Assembly: GCF_947507565.1 (NCBI RefSeq)
Contig: NC_089188.1
Coordinates: forward strand, 1,550,001-1,614,000
Length of the DNA: 64,000 bases
Reading direction: 5' to 3'
Source: Oscarella lobularis
Lineage: Eukaryota > Porifera > Homoscleromorpha > Homosclerophorida > Oscarellidae
Shown here: positions 23,901-34,700 of the stretch, one piece after another
Numbering within the stretch: position 1 is the stretch's first letter
Layout: each line of letters begins with the position of its first letter
The notes under the pieces: model-generated
Told to the model about the DNA's origin: nothing
The model's input: the letters and a program-made list of their open reading frames with translations, nothing else
Databases searched by the model: none
Made by a program: the position numbers and the translations under genes

Positions 23901-25049
23901 GCAGTCGGATACACGCATTGGGCGAGCGGCTACGCGGGAGGTGTCATGTTGGGACAGTGTATTGGTACCCTGGGTCCGTTCAACCGCTTCACGTGGAATA
24001 TCAGTGATTGCTACGATTGCAAGTCGTACGTTTGCAAGAAAGGTAAAAGATCGACTGAGTCATTAGGAATTTGTGTGATGGTTTCTTTTCAGATTTACGT
24101 GCGTGTAGTACCGGAGCGCACAACTGTTCTCAGTTCGCCGATTGCGACGACGAAGACGGCGGGTTCACGTGCGATTGCAGGTCGACGCACGACGGAGATG
24201 GATTTACATGCCGTAAGTGTCTACGCTTGTATCCGGATTATTTACGAAGAGTTTTTACTCAGGCGCCGACGAATGCAAGCTTGCCTTGGACGACTGCAGT
24301 TCAGACGCGCACTGCATCAACACGGAAGATTCGTATGAGTGCGATTGCAAGCTGGGTTATATTGGAGACGGAAAGACGTGCGGTGAGTCTTAGGTACACT
24401 GAATAGCAGTCGTACTAATAATAATGATTGGTTTCGTTTCAGATGCTGACGAATGTGCTCTTAAAATCGACGACTGCCACGAGCTGGCCACATGCACCAA
24501 TATCATTGGCTCATTCGAATGCACGTGTCCGATCGAATACAAAGGAAATGGAAAAAATTGCGGTAAAGACACGCCGATAGAAATATCTCTAAAGCACGCT
24601 TTGAATTCGTCTGTTTAACAGAGAGAATCTGCCCTGACGATTGGAACTTTTTCGACGGTCACTGCTACAAGGCACTTCCCCCCAGTTCCACGACGTGGCA
24701 GCATGTCGTGCTCAATTGCCGCACGCTTGATTCGCGCGCAAATCTCGTCTCGCTGAACAGCCCACATGAACAGAATTACGTCAACGGCTTGACGTCGTCG
24801 TCCTATTTTATTGGCTATAACGACGTCGACAGGGAAGGGGCATGGAAGTGGGTGGACGGATCTCCGAGCACGTTCTCCTACTGGCGACACGGAGAGCCCA
24901 ATAACGGGGGATATTACAGCAGTTGGTGGCGGTATCGATACGGAAACGAAGACTGTACGTACGCAGAGAAGTCGGATAGCGGGAGGTGGTCCGATATTCC
25001 GTGCAGCGCTTATAAAAACTATCAATACGTGTGCGAAATTCCCTTCTAG
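20961..25049 (+). CDS. Secreted multi-domain lectin, copy 2
   Basis: Paralogue of the 15544 gene with identical exon structure and domain order; 1,097 aa. All splice sites and phases are intact and the C-terminal C-type lectin domain keeps EPN and WSD, so it looks functional. Exons: 20961-21024, 21088-21563, 21624-21788, 21840-21968, 22028-22129, 22188-22296, 22361-23130, 23183-23293, 23351-23464, 23514-23595, 23659-24042, 24093-24212, 24263-24382, 24443-24562, 24622-25049. Intron 1 is 63 nt and free of stops, so retention would keep the frame. The alternative acceptor of copy 1 (TTGCAG) has been lost here. Exon 4 has three extra codons in the first H-type-lectin pair. The stop lies about 107 bp from the convergent PARG stop. 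Confidence 0.88.
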
Positions 25050-25155
25050 CGCGGTAAGTTCGCTTTTTCTCCACTGGTCTCCTTTAGTGTAAGCTTTAGT
25101 TTTCAGAATGCCACCATGTTCGCGCGCAGTTTTACTGTCACAAATAGATCTTCTC

Positions 25156-27097
25156 TCACCGTTGCAATTCTGATTGCAGAAAGTCGAAGAGAGTCGTTTT
25201 GGGATGCTTCTTCTGAGCCCTCTCGTAATCCAGCAGAGCTTTCATCAATCGCTTGATATTCCACCGAGCAGCAGATATCCCATCCACCAACGGCTTCAAC
25301 TAGAAAGAAAGCTCAATGAGATAAGAAGGCCCAATCCCATTAGCTCCTGTCTACCAACCTCAGCCACTCTGGTGTCATCGAATGAGTAATAGAGCATCGC
25401 TGGCCTTCCACTTGCAGATGTGGCTATCCACTGAATCATCGATTTCAGCTGGGGGTCCCCACCGAATGCACCGCATCCCCAGTTTCCCGTAGCAACAGCG
25501 CGATATCCGGCTTGAAGCGAATCGGAAGCGCTCGACAAAATTTTGCCGGCAAAATGATTCGCCCAGGATTCAGGCTGCGCCAGACGTATGACGTCGTTAG
25601 CAATTCCGTCGGCAAATGCATCGAGACTGGTCGCCTCCTCTATAGGACGCGATACGAAGTTGGACGCCCATCGGTCTGTTGAATTCAGATGTGACGTCAA
25701 CGCTTCAGTGATGATCTCTTTAGAAAGAGTTGCAGCAAACAATGGCAGTTCCGGCGAAAGATCCGGCACGGGGGAATGGAAAGCAGCGTAAGACTTTGTC
25801 AATTCTCTGCCAATCTTCTCTTCGCTGTATTGATCCTTAGCTGACGCTCTACCCAAATTTAGGGCATCCATTGCCACTATTTTCGTCAGAGGAGCGCCCC
25901 ATTTATCACACTGTAAGTGACCTTCGTGCTTCGTCTAGTATACATGTATGGACTCACTTGGTTGCTGTCTTGATAGTCGCCTGCGTACTTCAGAGTCCGA
26001 CCGTATCCAGAATAGCGAGAAAATCGCTCCGTTCCCTGAATTATTTGCATGTACGTACGCATTAGGAAGGCACATGCGTGTACCTGTATACTGACAGCCT
26101 CATTCGAGTCCATAGGTTTCACGAGCAAAACGGACACGAGCAATTCAGGATTGATGCAAAAACGAATTTCTTCCTAAAACGAAACGGTACGAAATTACTA
26201 CTTACCACCGTATTATTGATTACCTGCACTCTTCCAGTTCGTAGCACCCCGCCGCCCAAGTGCCTTGCTGCAAAATCAGCCTGCAGAGCCATGGACCCAG
26301 CATCTTCGATAGATCCTCGCGAAAGCACTTCGACGTGGCATAGCGGATCTGCATTGGAAAGCCAATCTTTCATTTGCAGTGACTTCGCCTTGTGTCGTCT
26401 GATCATTATGTAGCCGTTCAAACCAGCTAAGCCAATTTCCCGCACACGATCAAAATAGTGAAGAATGCATTTGAATTTGGCCGCTTGAGACGACCTGCGG
26501 TCAGCCCTACGAATTACTCAAATAACAGGCGAATAATTAATCAATTCTCTCTCTAGATTATTTACTCGACATGACTCAGGCCTTTGTAAAATTGAACGAA
26601 GCTGAAAGAGCCTTTCTTTTCGTGAGGAAATGCACAGAGGAGAGCATTCGCTAGCAGCGTTGCTACTAGACGTCGACTCAGCGAAACGGTGCGATGAACT
26701 ATCAGAAAAGAGATCAAGTAAGTCCCCGCCCACTCTTTATTATCAGTGATCTTTTTTTGCGGTCTACTTTCAGCCTACTCTGTTCGAGTTTTCATTCACC
26801 TGCGCTACAAAAGGGAATGCGTTTGATCTCCTTATCCAGTTCCACTTTCAATTGACTCGCCGTCTCGGCTATGAATGGAAGTGTCGTGCCGAAGAATCTC
26901 GGCGCGTCTTCGCTCGATTTGAAGAAAGCGCGAAGACCGCCGATGGCACTTTCGTCTCCACCCCCCGCCGTTCTCGCTATTTGTTCGAGTGTCGAGCAGA
27001 GGGACGACTCGTCGCAACACGCTGCCACGTCCTTGTACAAATCTAACAGCTTCGACCACACCGAAGCGCTGTCGCACGGTAAATCGATATAAGCCAT
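25156..27097 (-). CDS. PARG: Poly(ADP-ribose) glycohydrolase
   Basis: PARG hydrolyses poly(ADP-ribose) to ADP-ribose in DNA repair and chromatin control. The 521-aa model is close to a short, catalytic-core-only PARG. Family blocks run from the start: [16 protein letters not shown], then [15 protein letters not shown], and [14 protein letters not shown], where the PARG catalytic loop normally continues to a Glu-Glu pair ([12 protein letters not shown], exon 4). Then follow [38 protein letters not shown] and the helical end [19 protein letters not shown]. Exons (minus): 27097-26800, 26698-26566, 26494-26224, 26173-26084, 26035-25958, 25910-25359, 25299-25156. All phases agree. The last donor is GTTGGT. 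The start codon is 54 bp from the divergent CCDC160-like gene. Confidence 0.93.
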
Positions 27098-27151
27098 TGA
27101 CTTCCTGATTCGGGACGTGCTCGCATTAGCGTTCGCCGTTCCCGTATCGTT

Positions 27152-28021
27152 ATGGTCGACGACGGCAAACACTGGGTCGAGGACGTTTTTCCGCCGACGT
27201 TCGCTTTTTCGTTGGCGGATTTTCGCGAAAAATGGAATTTCGCACCTCCGTCGTCGACAGAATTCAAGCATTGGGTTCGAGATCGGCAAGAACGACCGTT
27301 TCGCGAAGCGAAATCGACGAGGAAGGAGAGCGAAGAAGACGCTATCGTGGACGAAACGTTGGAAAGTACTGTAGAAATTCAGAAAGACGACGTTGGAGAG
27401 GATGAGGAGAGTCGACAGATTGAAGATGAAAACATTTGTCATTGGACTTGGGAGGAGTTGAATGTATTGAGAAATGATCGAGATTTTGGAAAGAGTCGAA
27501 TTTTGGAATTGGAGTTGAAAAGCGGGGATTTGGAGCGGGAAGTGAAATCGTGTAAGGAGAAAATTCGCGAGATGAAGGACTTGATCGTTCGTCAGACCGA
27601 GCTCATGGGAAAATTAAAAAGGGAGAATGAGGAGATGCATATTAGGTTGAAGCGGTGGAGAAAACAATGCGGCGTGTTGGACGTGGAGAACGGCGAAATG
27701 AAATTAGAGAAAATGAAAAAGGAGGAAGAACTGCGGAGGAGCCAGGACGCTGTGCATAGATTAGAAATGGAGAAAATCAATTGGAATCAGCGACATCGTG
27801 ACCAAAAAGAAGAGATCGAATTGATGAAAAGAAAGAGGAAAAACGATTTGGACGAAGTGAGACTTGCCATGGAAAGAGACCATATCAAAATCATGGAAAG
27901 CATGAAGAGAAAAGTAGACACACTGAAGGAGAAACTGGACACATCTATATCATCTCACAAGAGAGATGCAAAAGCCTTAGAACACCTGAGAAGACACTAT
28001 TCGCGCGAGAATAAGAAATAG
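27152..28021 (+). CDS. CCDC160: Coiled-coil protein, CCDC160-like
   Basis: Single-exon 289-aa protein. The N-terminus KHWVEDVFPPTF and the later block HWTWEELNVLRND resemble conserved parts of vertebrate CCDC160, whose function is unknown. Residues 110 to the end are a continuous, strongly charged coiled coil rich in E/K/R with hydrophobic heptads. No transmembrane or enzymatic motif. Assignment rests mainly on the short N-terminal block, since coiled coils align unspecifically. It shares its upstream region with PARG, and its 3' end lies 56 bp from the convergent PUDP stop. Confidence 0.6.
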   Translation: MVDDGKHWVEDVFPPTFAFSLADFREKWNFAPPSSTEFKHWVRDRQERPFREAKSTRKESEEDAIVDETLESTVEIQKDDVGEDEESRQIEDENICHWTWEELNVLRNDRDFGKSRILELELKSGDLEREVKSCKEKIREMKDLIVRQTELMGKLKRENEEMHIRLKRWRKQCGVLDVENGEMKLEKMKKEEELRRSQDAVHRLEMEKINWNQRHRDQKEEIELMKRKRKNDLDEVRLAMERDHIKIMESMKRKVDTLKEKLDTSISSHKRDAKALEHLRRHYSRENKK

Positions 28022-28077
28022 ATCAATTCAGTAAGCAAACAAGCATAACATCAAATTCCATAATATCAAAGCTCTAG

Positions 28078-28867
28078 TTATTTGTACGGTGGAAGATTCC
28101 ACTCGGTCGGATTAAAATCTTCCAGCGATTTTATTACACTGTGAGCGTTCTTGCACAATTGCGGATCCATTCGTTGATCTGGAACCATAACCGTCCACAT
28201 TCCCGCCGCTCGGGCCGCCTCAATCCCATTGGGCGCGTCCTCGAACACCAAGACGTTGCCAGGATTCGGACTCGGAGGCGAAAAGCGTTGCGCCGCTTGC
28301 AAGTAGACGTCCGGCGCCGGTTTACCCGCTTTCACTTCCGGATCGTCACCCGCGACCACGTGCGTGAATATTTTGAAAAATTCTCTATGCCTCGATATTT
28401 TCTGTTCGTAATTGATTGCAGACGATCCGGTGGCTAGAGCCATGGGAATGGCGTTCGTTTCGAAATAGCGTACGACCTTTTCGACTCCTATAGCGAACAC
28501 GCAAATCTAAATGTGCTGCTTTGGAAGAAGGCGTGGTCTCGCCTGGCATTAGGTTTGCTCGTGGAAATGCAGCCGCGAAGCGTTCTGCCGCTATTTGCAA
28601 GTATTCCTCGGCCGTGATAGGAAGTTCGAGCTCGTCGACGAGAATTTGGGACGACTGGATGGGCGGGCGACCCATCATTTTCACTTTGACGTCCCAATCG
28701 AATGTTTTTCCGTAAGGAGCGACGATTTCCTGTGTTACTTCGGTGTAAAGCGCTTCCGTGTCTAACAGAATCATCGCTTGAGCAAATCGCCCTGTCAAGA
28801 ACGAGATTTCACCTAACAATAGGCCATCTACATCGAAAAGAACGTGGGTAATTCGCTTTGAGTCCAT
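28078..28867 (-). CDS. PUDP: HAD-family phosphatase, pseudouridine-5'-phosphatase type
   Basis: A 227-aa HAD hydrolase matching the length of PUDP (HDHD1), which dephosphorylates pseudouridine 5'-monophosphate. Motif I FDVDGLLLDT carries the nucleophile and acid Asp residues. Motif II is ALATGSS, motif III the Lys of KAGKPAPD, and motif IV VFEDAPNGIEAA. The cap region contains MMGRPPIQSSQ. Exons (minus): 28867-28813, 28761-28543, 28487-28078. Intron 2 has a GC donor (GCGAGA) joining LMPG to VEKVVRYF exactly as in the family. Related beta-phosphoglucomutase-type HADs share the motifs, so substrate is inferred. Confidence 0.85.
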
Positions 28868-29092
28868 TTCGTATACGGGGGATGCACGACGTTGTCATCA
28901 CCGTCAACATTCCAGTATTATTTCGCAGAGCCCGTATATTTTCGGATTGTCCGCCATGTTCGCCTAAAAGCTTGGAGCCGCTTACGGCAGCCGTTCGACC
29001 CACTTGCCTCCTCTTCGCCTGCCTTTGCATTCGACAAAACTTCGAAACGAAAACAAACGTCGCGACCGTTTTTTCATTCTCCGCGGCGCGGC

Positions 29093-31525
29093 ATGAGCGT
29101 TCTAAGCGACGAACTCAATCTCCTCATATACAAATACCTCCAGGAGTCAGGTGGGCGATTTTCGTGCAGGTGGGCCCCCTTTACCGAGACGCGTCTCGTC
29201 GCGCAGGTTTCAACCATTCGGCTTTTACATTCTACATGGAATCCAATCTGACGTCGTCATCGTCCAATCACGTGATACCGCCAGGGGCTCTAGTGACGGC
29301 CGTTCAAAAAGGCTTACAATACGTTCAAGCCGAAATCGGAATCAACGAGGTAGATGACTCAAAAATGCGGCAAAAGTATAATTAAATCATCTTTTGGTAG
29401 GAGGGAAGCTGCTTTGAGGAATCAGAACAGCCTTTGTCTTTGATTCATGCAATGTCGCCTGACTACGTAGCAAGCCGTATATCATCGCTACAACAACGCG
29501 TCAAACCGCCGCCTCCGCCACCTCGATCCTTGTCTCAAGATCAAATTATTCCCTCTTCAGTCTCAATAGTATCGATGCCTGTAGCTTCTTCTTCTGCTGC
29601 TGGTGCTGCTGGCGTTGGGGTCATTCAAGAGGCTGTGGTTCCAAGGCAACCTCTCGATGGATTGCCTGCAGTTCTTCCTTCGTTTCCTGTGCCTCCCTCG
29701 CTTCCCGTTTCGACGCCGTCTTCGTCCTTCAATGAAGTCGGCATGGCTCAAGTCAATTCTGAATTGGTTGCTAGGCAGCCGGACGTTGTTAGGGAAGACT
29801 TGCTCAATGGACCCCATTCCCATCATCATCATCATCATCATCACGGTAAGAGAAGAACTTTGCGTGCGTGGAGTCTAACGATATGAATTGAATAATAGAA
29901 GAGAGTATGGATGTGGATGTGGGACAGGGGATGCCTGCTGCAGCCGAGTCTTCAGCCAGCAGCAAAGTCATCTTATTAAAAGGCCACGAGGGAGACGTAA
30001 GATTTAGTTTATTTAATATGTGCAGAGGGAGAAAATTGGTATTAGGTATTCGTTTGCGCTTGGAATCCCATTTGTGATCTGTTAGCTTCTGGGTAAGTTA
30101 ATACTGTGGCCAACTGCTTTGTTTCTATTGCGAGATGACGTAGTTCTGGCGATGCTACAGCTCGTCTATGGGATTGTAGCGAACTAGGGGAAGGAGAACA
30201 CTTAGCCACTATGTATCACGTTAATAAAGATTATAATCAACAAAACTGCGACGTCACGTCTATGGAATGGAATGTAAGAAAAAGAATGATTCTGATTCAA
30301 TACGTAATGGACGTATGATTTTAGCACGACGGATCTCTCTTGGCAACAGGATTCTATGACGGAAAGACTCGAATATGGGCAAGAGACGGTAAGATCTAAT
30401 AGTGATATAACCTTATCAATACCCTATGTTTTTTATAGGGAGCTTGCTTCATTGTTTGACTCAGCATCAAGGTCCTGTACTTGCAGTAAAATGGAATCGA
30501 AAGGGAAACTTCATCGCTTCGGGAGGCGTGGATAAAAATGTAATCGTGTGGGAAGCACACACGGGCGAAGTGAAGCAGCAATTTCAATTTCATCAAGGTC
30601 AGTGCGCAGCTGTATTGTTCGTAGTAGTAGCATTTTGCGTTTGAAAGCTCCTGCTTTGGATTTGGACTGGCAGAGCAACACGTGTCTTGCTTCGTGTTCG
30701 ACAGACAGACTGGTCTACGTGTGTAAATTGGGGCAGGATAAACCTGTTAGAATATTCAAAGGACACGAAGTGAGGAATAGAAATCATAAAGATGTCTATC
30801 TATAATTGAAATAGAACGAAGTAAATACGGTGAAATGGGATCCAGCCGGATCTTACCTCGCTTCTTGTTCTGACGACACCACAGCGAAGGCATGTCATGT
30901 GACTCGTTCCTAATTTTTAAAAAATCTTATTCTTCTTTTCTATAAGATATGGTCTTTGAAAGAGGACAACTTTATTCACAGTCTTCATGGCCACTCGCGA
31001 GAAATTCACACGGTTAGATGGAGCCCGTCCGGTCCTGGATCTAATAATCCTCATGCTCCTTTGCTACTCGCAAGGTATCACTTCAAATAGTTATTTTTCT
31101 CTTCTTCGATCGATCGATTTCTAGCGCTTCGTTTGATGCAACGGTTCGATTGTGGGATGTCGAAAAGGGCGCGTGTCTTCGCGTCCTTGCCTCCCATCAC
31201 GACGGCATTTACGGCTTGGCTTTCAGTCCCAATGGTCTCTGCTTGGCCACTGGATCATCCGACACGCTCATTCGTCTTTGGTCCACTCACGTACGACGTC
31301 ACATAACGTAGCTAGAAATCTATATATGGGTCTTTTAGGATGGCAAAATTGTTCATAGTTTTTCAGCGAATTCCCCTATTTTTGAAGTCTGTTGGAATCG
31401 AGATGGAGATAAACTGGCAGCATGTGGCGCAGATAATACGGTAAGATCAATAAAATCGACGCCGTTAAATAATAAATTATTTTTTTCAGTTGTTTGTCCT
31501 TGACGTCAGCAAACTTGCTTATTAG
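29093..31525 (+). CDS. TBL1XR1: Transducin beta-like protein 1 (TBL1X/TBL1XR1)
   Basis: TBL1-type proteins are core subunits of the NCoR/SMRT-HDAC3 corepressor and exchange factors that bind histone tails. The 590-aa model has an N-terminal LisH domain ([18 protein letters not shown]) and the family block [15 protein letters not shown] low-complexity linker contains an eight-histidine run (about 29820-29842). Eight WD40 repeats follow from about 29960 ([43 protein letters not shown]). It ends in VLDVSKLAY. Exons: 29093-29150, 29207-29349, 29401-29845, 29899-29996, 30046-30092, 30144-30273, 30325-30388, 30439-30597, 30648-30769, 30815-30889, 30947-31074, 31125-31290, 31339-31440, 31490-31525. 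The intron after 30889 uses a GC donor. Whether it is the TBL1X or TBL1XR1 orthologue cannot be decided; it probably predates that split. Confidence 0.92.
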
Positions 31526-31796
31526 TACAAAATGTTTTGCAGCGCGTCCCGGATAAAAACGACCCGGGTCGTTGTTTTTTTTTTGTCACAGAGAGTGTCA
31601 AAGACACCGTGGCGTTCTAATAAACGTGCTTATTTGCACCCACTGACCGAATCGGCGTTTCGAGCATGCGCGCGGGCGAACCGTCTGGAATCCCCTCGTT
31701 TTGCTTTCTCCGTCGCGCGTTTTCGCTCACCGACGCGTCTCCGTCGACTCGTCTCGCCCGTCGTCGTTCGTTTCGCGCACTCGCGATCGCGCGGAA

Positions 31797-34700
31797 ATGT
31801 CGTCGCCTTGGCTCTATCACGGCCTGAGCCGATTGGAAGCCGAAACGCTTCTCGTCGACTCGCGCAAGAGCGGCGCCTTTCTGCTGCGAGAAAGCGAAAC
31901 GGTGCCGGGCAGCTACGTGCTCTCGCTCGCGTAAGGAAAAACCGAGCAAGAAGAAGTGCCCCGCCCATCCTAAATCTTACCTCTCCGCAGACGCGGCGAG
32001 GGTCATGTCCATCACTATCGCATCATGCGTCACCCGTCAAACAATCGTTTTTTCATCCAGGCAAGTCTCCTCGGCTTTACTAAATACTTACTTATTCCCT
32101 ACGTTGTTGTCTTTTCTTATCTAGGCCGTTATGGGCATGAAACAGACATTTTTCGATTCGCTCGAAGACTTGGTCGCGTATTATAAGGGTCCCAATACGG
32201 GTCTAGCGTGTCCGCTCGTGCATGCGATCGCCAAATGCGAAGAAGAGGACGAAGACACGGGTTTGGAGCTGCTTCCGGTTTGGCGCTCTCGCTAACCCGG
32301 ATGTCTTATTTCCTTAGATGACGATAACGAAAGCGAAACGGACGAGTGCGTTGGCGTGACGAAAATGGCGAAATTTTTTCAGATGTCGTTTGCTTCGTTG
32401 AAAGTCCAAGAAAAGACGAGGTGAGAGAGAAAGAGCAGAGGAGAGTATCGATTTGTATTATTGATTTAGGGTGGACTCGCCTTTTTTCGACTATTTGACG
32501 AGATACGTCAATGACGGCATCGTCAAGGACGTGGAGAGTATGAAAACGGAAAAGAAGGCGCCAAATTTCAAGGAAATGCTGAAAGTAGCAGGAAAAGAAC
32601 TGGAAACGTACGGGGGCAAAGCGACGGACAATCGAAGTAATTTAATTTTTAAATGTTTAGGTCTCTCAATGCGTTCAGACGCAGAGTGAAGGCAATGCAG
32701 TCGTTCTTCGATCACTGCACGGGTGGCGGCGGAAGTGACAGAAACGTAGAGAGAGAGAGAAAGGGGGAAAGAGTTGGCGTGGCTATTCTCTCTTCTAGAC
32801 TGAGACAGACGGGTTAGCTCAATCGCTGATGGAATGTAGTCTAGCAGTAAGTGCGCTGGAAAAAAAGGTCGAATTATTCTCATCATCAATACGTACTCTG
32901 TGTTGATACTTCGTTTGGTGCAGAGCGAGTCATTGCTGAAGGACACGGTGGAAATGATGACACCCACGCCGGCACCCGAAGACGTTACGCCCTTTCAATT
33001 GACGTCCGAACGACAGGCGCCCATGCCTGCTCCGCCGTCTCTTCCCATGCAAACGTTTGAAGTAAGACGCGCGATGTTATTATCGTGCTTGTCTCCACCA
33101 GATTTTCGTTCCTTTTAGGTTTCCGTTATTTATGCTGCGAGTTTGGGAAGGAGTAAATTGCTTTTACATGTCAATGTTGTAGAGGGTAACTGTCGACAGT
33201 ACTCAATTTAAAATTTTGCATCAAAATTTTAAATCGCAGGGAAGTTAATTGTTACCAAGGCAGGCAAAGCCGACCCTTCGAACGTATTCGCTCACAATCA
33301 AAGTGAGTCGACCGGAGTTTGATTAGAGGCGTCCGCACAAGAGCGTGCTTTCTTTCTCAGTCATTCAACTAATAAAATCGCGATCGAACAACACCAAGCT
33401 TGGAATTCGATTTGACAAAAGTCGCCGTGACTTTCACTTCGAGGACACAAAGGTAAAATAGATAGATCGTACGTTGGGCGTGGATTAAGAGGGGAACCTT
33501 ATATAAAGACCGGTCTGTTATGACCACAGATAGATGAAAGATATTGTGGTCACTACTAACTTGCTTGTCTCTTTTTCTGTAAGCGTCGGGAAGTTTTCTG
33601 TCAATTGATTCAGCAAATGAGAAACATGCACAGCGAAAACGAAGAAGTCGATTCTTTATCGATTTTTATTGGCTCGTGGAATATGGGTAAACGAGCCAAA
33701 TTCCTCTCACCAGATGACGAATTTCTTTAGGTGACGCCGAACCGTCTAACATTCTATCGTGGCTCAAATGCAGCGGAAGCGGAAAGGCGCTCGATCCGAC
33801 TCTGAGCTGTCTTCCGCACGACATCTATGCCATAGGAACGCAGGAGACTTCGATGAGCGAAAAAGAGTGGATTGCAAAAATCAAGTCGTCCTTGAAAATA
33901 TGCGTCAGCGTTGACTTTAAACAGGCAAGAGCGCGCGGCGTATATGGGGGGACTTGTTTAGTGAGGGCGCCCCTTATAGGTAGCTGTAGCCACTTTGTGG
34001 GGAATTCGACTGGTCGTCCTAACCAAGTCGGATCACATCAACAAAATATCGCACGTGCAGCAATCCTCTGTAAAAACGGGAATTGCTGGAGCGTTAGGTA
34101 CGGTAGTCTCTGCTAGAGAGGTCTCTCTGTTTGTGACAACGTTTTCGTAGGAAATAAAGGAGCCGTGGGAATTTCGTTTTTCTTTAACGGAGCGTCGCTC
34201 TGTTTCGTCAATAGTCATCTCACGTCGGGAAACGAGAAATGTCATAGGTGGGGCAGGAGGAGAGGTCTATAAAGGGCTGGTGTCGCGAGTCGTTTCTCTC
34301 CCTCTCGCCCTCTCTCTCTCTCTCTCTCTCTCTCAGACGAAACAGCAATTATTACGATATTTTGCGTGGTCTCCAGCTCGGTCAGGCGACGAAGAAGAGC
34401 GTCTTCGACTTGTCCCATCGCTTTCATCATCTCTTCTGGTTTGGAGATCTCAATTATCGCGTTGAATGCGGCAGCTTCGAAGTCAGTCGTCCGTTCTACC
34501 TTTTTTTTTATCGTCTATCCCATAGTCGCTTTTTCGTCTCAGGAAGTGCTGGGCTACATTTCTCGAAGAGATTATAAAGGATTGCTCGAACACGACCAAC
34601 TGCTCAAGGAGCAGAAACGAGGAAAGGCTTTCGATAGTTTCGGTGAGAAAATCAATTACCTCCTCCTCCGCCGTCTCGCAATAATCAATCCCTTGACAGA

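Larger units (their letters stand above)
20161..25370 (+). repeat. Tandem duplication unit 2 (lectin gene copy 2 and true PARG end)
   Basis: Second copy of the 5.3-kb unit. It runs directly into the intact PARG gene, so this side probably keeps the ancestral lectin(+)/PARG(-) convergent arrangement. Differences from unit 1 include small in-frame insertions in exons 2 and 4 and a shorter AAT microsatellite in the intron before the third EGF exon. Confidence 0.9.

Noticed and set aside
26792-27442. 216-codon minus ORF starting upstream of the PARG start
   Set aside because: Its first part is antisense to the CCDC160-like gene; conserved PARG sequence begins only at the internal ATG at 27097.
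32471-32689. SHIP exon 5 extended to a stop at 32689
   Set aside because: A GTACGG donor at 32608 joins the next exon in frame and restores the spacing of the KEL...FFD block seen in vertebrate SHIP.
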